From positions 62,001-126,000 of the forward strand of contig NZ_LJIZ01000007.1 of NCBI RefSeq assembly GCF_001420605.1: a stretch of DNA of 64,000 nt, in the 5' to 3' direction. The stretch comes from Bacillus sp. FJAT-25509. Its GTDB lineage: Bacteria > Bacillota > Bacilli > Bacillales > Bacillaceae_G. The translations under genes and the position numbers were made by a program. Under the pieces are notes generated by a model that saw only the letters and a list, made by a program, of their open reading frames with translations, was not told the origin of the DNA and ran no database searches. Each line of letters opens with the position of its first letter. Positions within the stretch are counted from its first letter, which is position 1. Below are positions 62,331 through 64,000 of the stretch, piece by piece.

Positions 62331-62774
62331 ATGAATAGAAAAGAAGCTACGCAAAAAATTATAGAAGCAAAAATTGCAAAAGGTTTAACATGGGAAGAAA
62401 TTTCAAAAGTAAGTGAGAACTCTGAGTCTTGGGTTGTAACAGCATTATTAGGACAAGCTACAATGACCCGTCCAGAAGCAGAAAAAATGGCTGAATTATT
62501 AGGGTTAAATGAAGAAGTAGTTCAAGCCTTAACGATTATTCCACATAGAGGTGATGCAATGCAAATGCCTCCTACTGACCCAATCTTATATCGTTTATAT
62601 GAAATGTTATTAGTGTACGGACCAACTATTAAAGAATTAATTCAAGAAAAAGTTGGTGAAGGTATTATGAGTGCAATTGATTTCGAACTAGGTGTGGAGA
62701 AAAAAGAAGATCCAAATGGTGACCGTGTAATCCTAACACTTAATGGTAAATTCTTACCTTATCGTAAATGGTAA
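62331..62774 (+). CDS. cynS: Cyanate hydratase (cyanase)
   Basis: 147 residues. N-terminal helical domain and C-terminal catalytic domain. Catalytic R88, E91 (LYRLYEML) and S114 (GIMSAIDFE) keep exactly the spacing of the E. coli R96-E99-S122 triad. Converts cyanate plus bicarbonate to carbamate/ammonia and CO2. GGAAGG site upstream, 34 bases after the carbonic anhydrase. Confidence 0.96.
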   Translation: MNRKEATQKIIEAKIAKGLTWEEISKVSENSESWVVTALLGQATMTRPEAEKMAELLGLNEEVVQALTIIPHRGDAMQMPPTDPILYRLYEMLLVYGPTIKELIQEKVGEGIMSAIDFELGVEKKEDPNGDRVILTLNGKFLPYRKW

Positions 62775-62829
62775 ATAATAAAAAAATATTTCTATTAAAT
62801 TAAAATAAATTTACACTATATAAACCTTA

Positions 62830-62876
62830 GAAATCCATCTTTTTAATCTACCACTATAGAAAAGATGGATTTTTTC
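62830..62876 (+). terminator. Terminator after cyanase
   Basis: AAATCCATCTTTT pairs with AAAAGATGGATTT, then TTT. Readthrough into the permease may still occur. Confidence 0.85.
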
Positions 62877-62909
62877 TATAAGGTTCTTTTTTAAGCAGGG
62901 GAGATTAAT

Positions 62910-64000
62910 ATGAATAATAAATATGTTAATACTAGTTTTAGTATCTTACAGTGGTTTGTGTTTCTATTAGCAAATGCAATTGCATTGCCAATCATTATTG
63001 GAGGCATATTCCATTTATCAATTGATGAAATTTCAACTTTAATGCAGCGAACTTTTTTAGTTGTGGGAGTAAGTTCTTTTTTACAAGCATGGTTAGGGCA
63101 TCGCTATCCCATTGCGGATGGCCCAGCCGGTTCATGGGTAAGTATATTTGTCATATTGGGACAAGTAGCTATGCATCAGGGACAAAGTGCAAAAGATGTA
63201 CTCCGACTTTTAGAAGGTGGATTAATTATTGCAGGTCTATTACTTTTCGTCCTTGGGATAACAGGACTTGTGCATCGAATTCTACGTTTATTTACCCCTT
63301 TGGTTACAGGAACTTTTCTTTTAATCTTAGCTCTTCAGCTTAGTGGAGTGTTACTAAAAGGAATGATGGGGTTACAAGGAACAGTAACTCATCCTAATTA
63401 TACATTAGCTACTATTGCACTCTTTGTTTTTGCCCTTATTACTTTCTTATCAATTAAGGGGAAAGGATGGATGAAAAGTTACGCTGTGTTACTTGGAATT
63501 TCAGTTGGTTGGCTTTTGTATGCTGTATTTGGAAAACCGTCCCATCTTCCTTCTGATTCACCTTTAGTTAAGTTCCCTGATGTATTTGCTTGGGGCATGC
63601 CTAAGTTAGATACTGGGATAACCATAACTGTAACTTTATTTACATTCCTATTAGTTGCAAACACAATTGCTGCAATTTCGGCTGTAAAACAAGTGTCTCC
63701 GCTATCTAAAGAAAATGAAAGACAAACTTTGAACCGTGGTATATGGGTCGGAGGTATATCTCATGTTTTCACGTCGTTGTTCTCTACAATTGGCGTTGTA
63801 CCATTACCTGCATCAGCAGGATTTATTCAACTAACAGGACAAAAAAAAGTGAAGCCGTTCCTTATAGCAAATCTCATATTAGCTGGAATTTCTTTTATTC
63901 CCTCTTTTGTAGGCTTTATATCCTTGCTACCAGGTCCTATTGCAAATGCCGCGCTTTTAGCAACCTTTGTCCAAATGATCGGAATTTCATTTCAATCGAT
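62910..64000 (+). CDS. NCS2-family nucleobase permease, uracil/xanthine type (partial)
   Basis: Open to the window edge; about 363 residues visible. ATG at 62910 with GCAGGGGAG. Helices with the NCS2 blocks WLGHRYPIADGPAGSWVSIF and TPLVTGTFLLILALQLSG, and the second-half PLPASAGFIQLTG. Probably imports uracil, xanthine or a relative. It follows the cyanase gene across a terminator, so a link to cyanate chemistry is only suggestive. Confidence 0.85.
   Translation, partial: MNNKYVNTSFSILQWFVFLLANAIALPIIIGGIFHLSIDEISTLMQRTFLVVGVSSFLQAWLGHRYPIADGPAGSWVSIFVILGQVAMHQGQSAKDVLRLLEGGLIIAGLLLFVLGITGLVHRILRLFTPLVTGTFLLILALQLSGVLLKGMMGLQGTVTHPNYTLATIALFVFALITFLSIKGKGWMKSYAVLLGISVGWLLYAVFGKPSHLPSDSPLVKFPDVFAWGMPKLDTGITITVTLFTFLLVANTIAAISAVKQVSPLSKENERQTLNRGIWVGGISHVFTSLFSTIGVVPLPASAGFIQLTGQKKVKPFLIANLILAGISFIPSFVGFISLLPGPIANAALLATFVQMIGISFQS

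Overview
The window looks like a chromosomal segment of a low-GC, endospore-forming Bacillaceae (Bacillus or Gottfriedia type; the genus is my inference). The evidence is AT-rich DNA, strong AGGAGG ribosome sites, frequent TTG and GTG starts, a GerA-type germination operon, a small acid-soluble spore protein, a BirA-controlled biotin locus and B. subtilis-like regulators. Both edges cut genes: a YcjQ-like dehydrogenase on the left and an NCS2 permease on the right. I see no tRNA, rRNA, CRISPR array or prophage, and one complete insertion sequence (IS3 family).

Layout. 0-8 kb: a Gram-positive version of the E. coli ycj cluster for glucosides (GH13_18 phosphorylase, CUT1 ABC transporter, YcjQ-like dehydrogenase on the minus strand; divergent LacI regulator and beta-phosphoglucomutase). 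8-11.8 kb: biotin genes bioY-bioD-bioB divergent from bioA, sharing a BirA operator. 12-20 kb: a two-component system co-oriented with a DedA-PAP2 fusion and an MFS transporter, divergent from an RND pump. 20.1-21.2 kb: an extraordinary Pro/Cys/His-rich repeat protein. 21.8-37.9 kb: a catabolic island (thiolase, three SDRs, cupin, two MFS transporters, two TauD-like dioxygenases, alpha/beta hydrolase, acyl-CoA ligase, LysR regulator), flanked by a TSUP exporter and a YeiH-type exporter. 38-46.4 kb: TetR/MMPL pair, a Fur-controlled C-rich small RNA resembling FsrA, three GNAT acetyltransferases, MarR, YczE and SspL proteins, and a PrmC-like methyltransferase. 46.5-51 kb: an AHSA1 pseudogene, an HTH-TPR regulator, a second LysR and small membrane or unknown proteins. 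51-55.4 kb: a 1425-residue secreted subtilase with cohesin-like and dockerin modules. 56-59.7 kb: a tricistronic germinant-receptor operon whose terminator appears split by the IS3 element. 61-64 kb: Lrp regulator, carbonic anhydrase, cyanase and an NCS2 permease.

How it works together. The most striking unannotated structure is a set of six promoters in the 24.7-36.6 kb island. Each carries the same roughly 68-bp architecture: a distal dyad TTAGT-N3-ACTWA, a proximal dyad ATTAAA-N3-TTTAAT, and a -10 box 26-27 bases further on. Each points toward the gene it precedes. This is the textbook layout of a LysR activator and ties the scattered operons of the island into one regulon, probably run by the LysR gene at 26495. 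The chemistry (import, CoA activation, oxidation, thiolysis, oxygenases) suggests breakdown of a carboxylic acid, aromatic or sulfonated compound; the substrate cannot be read from the sequence.
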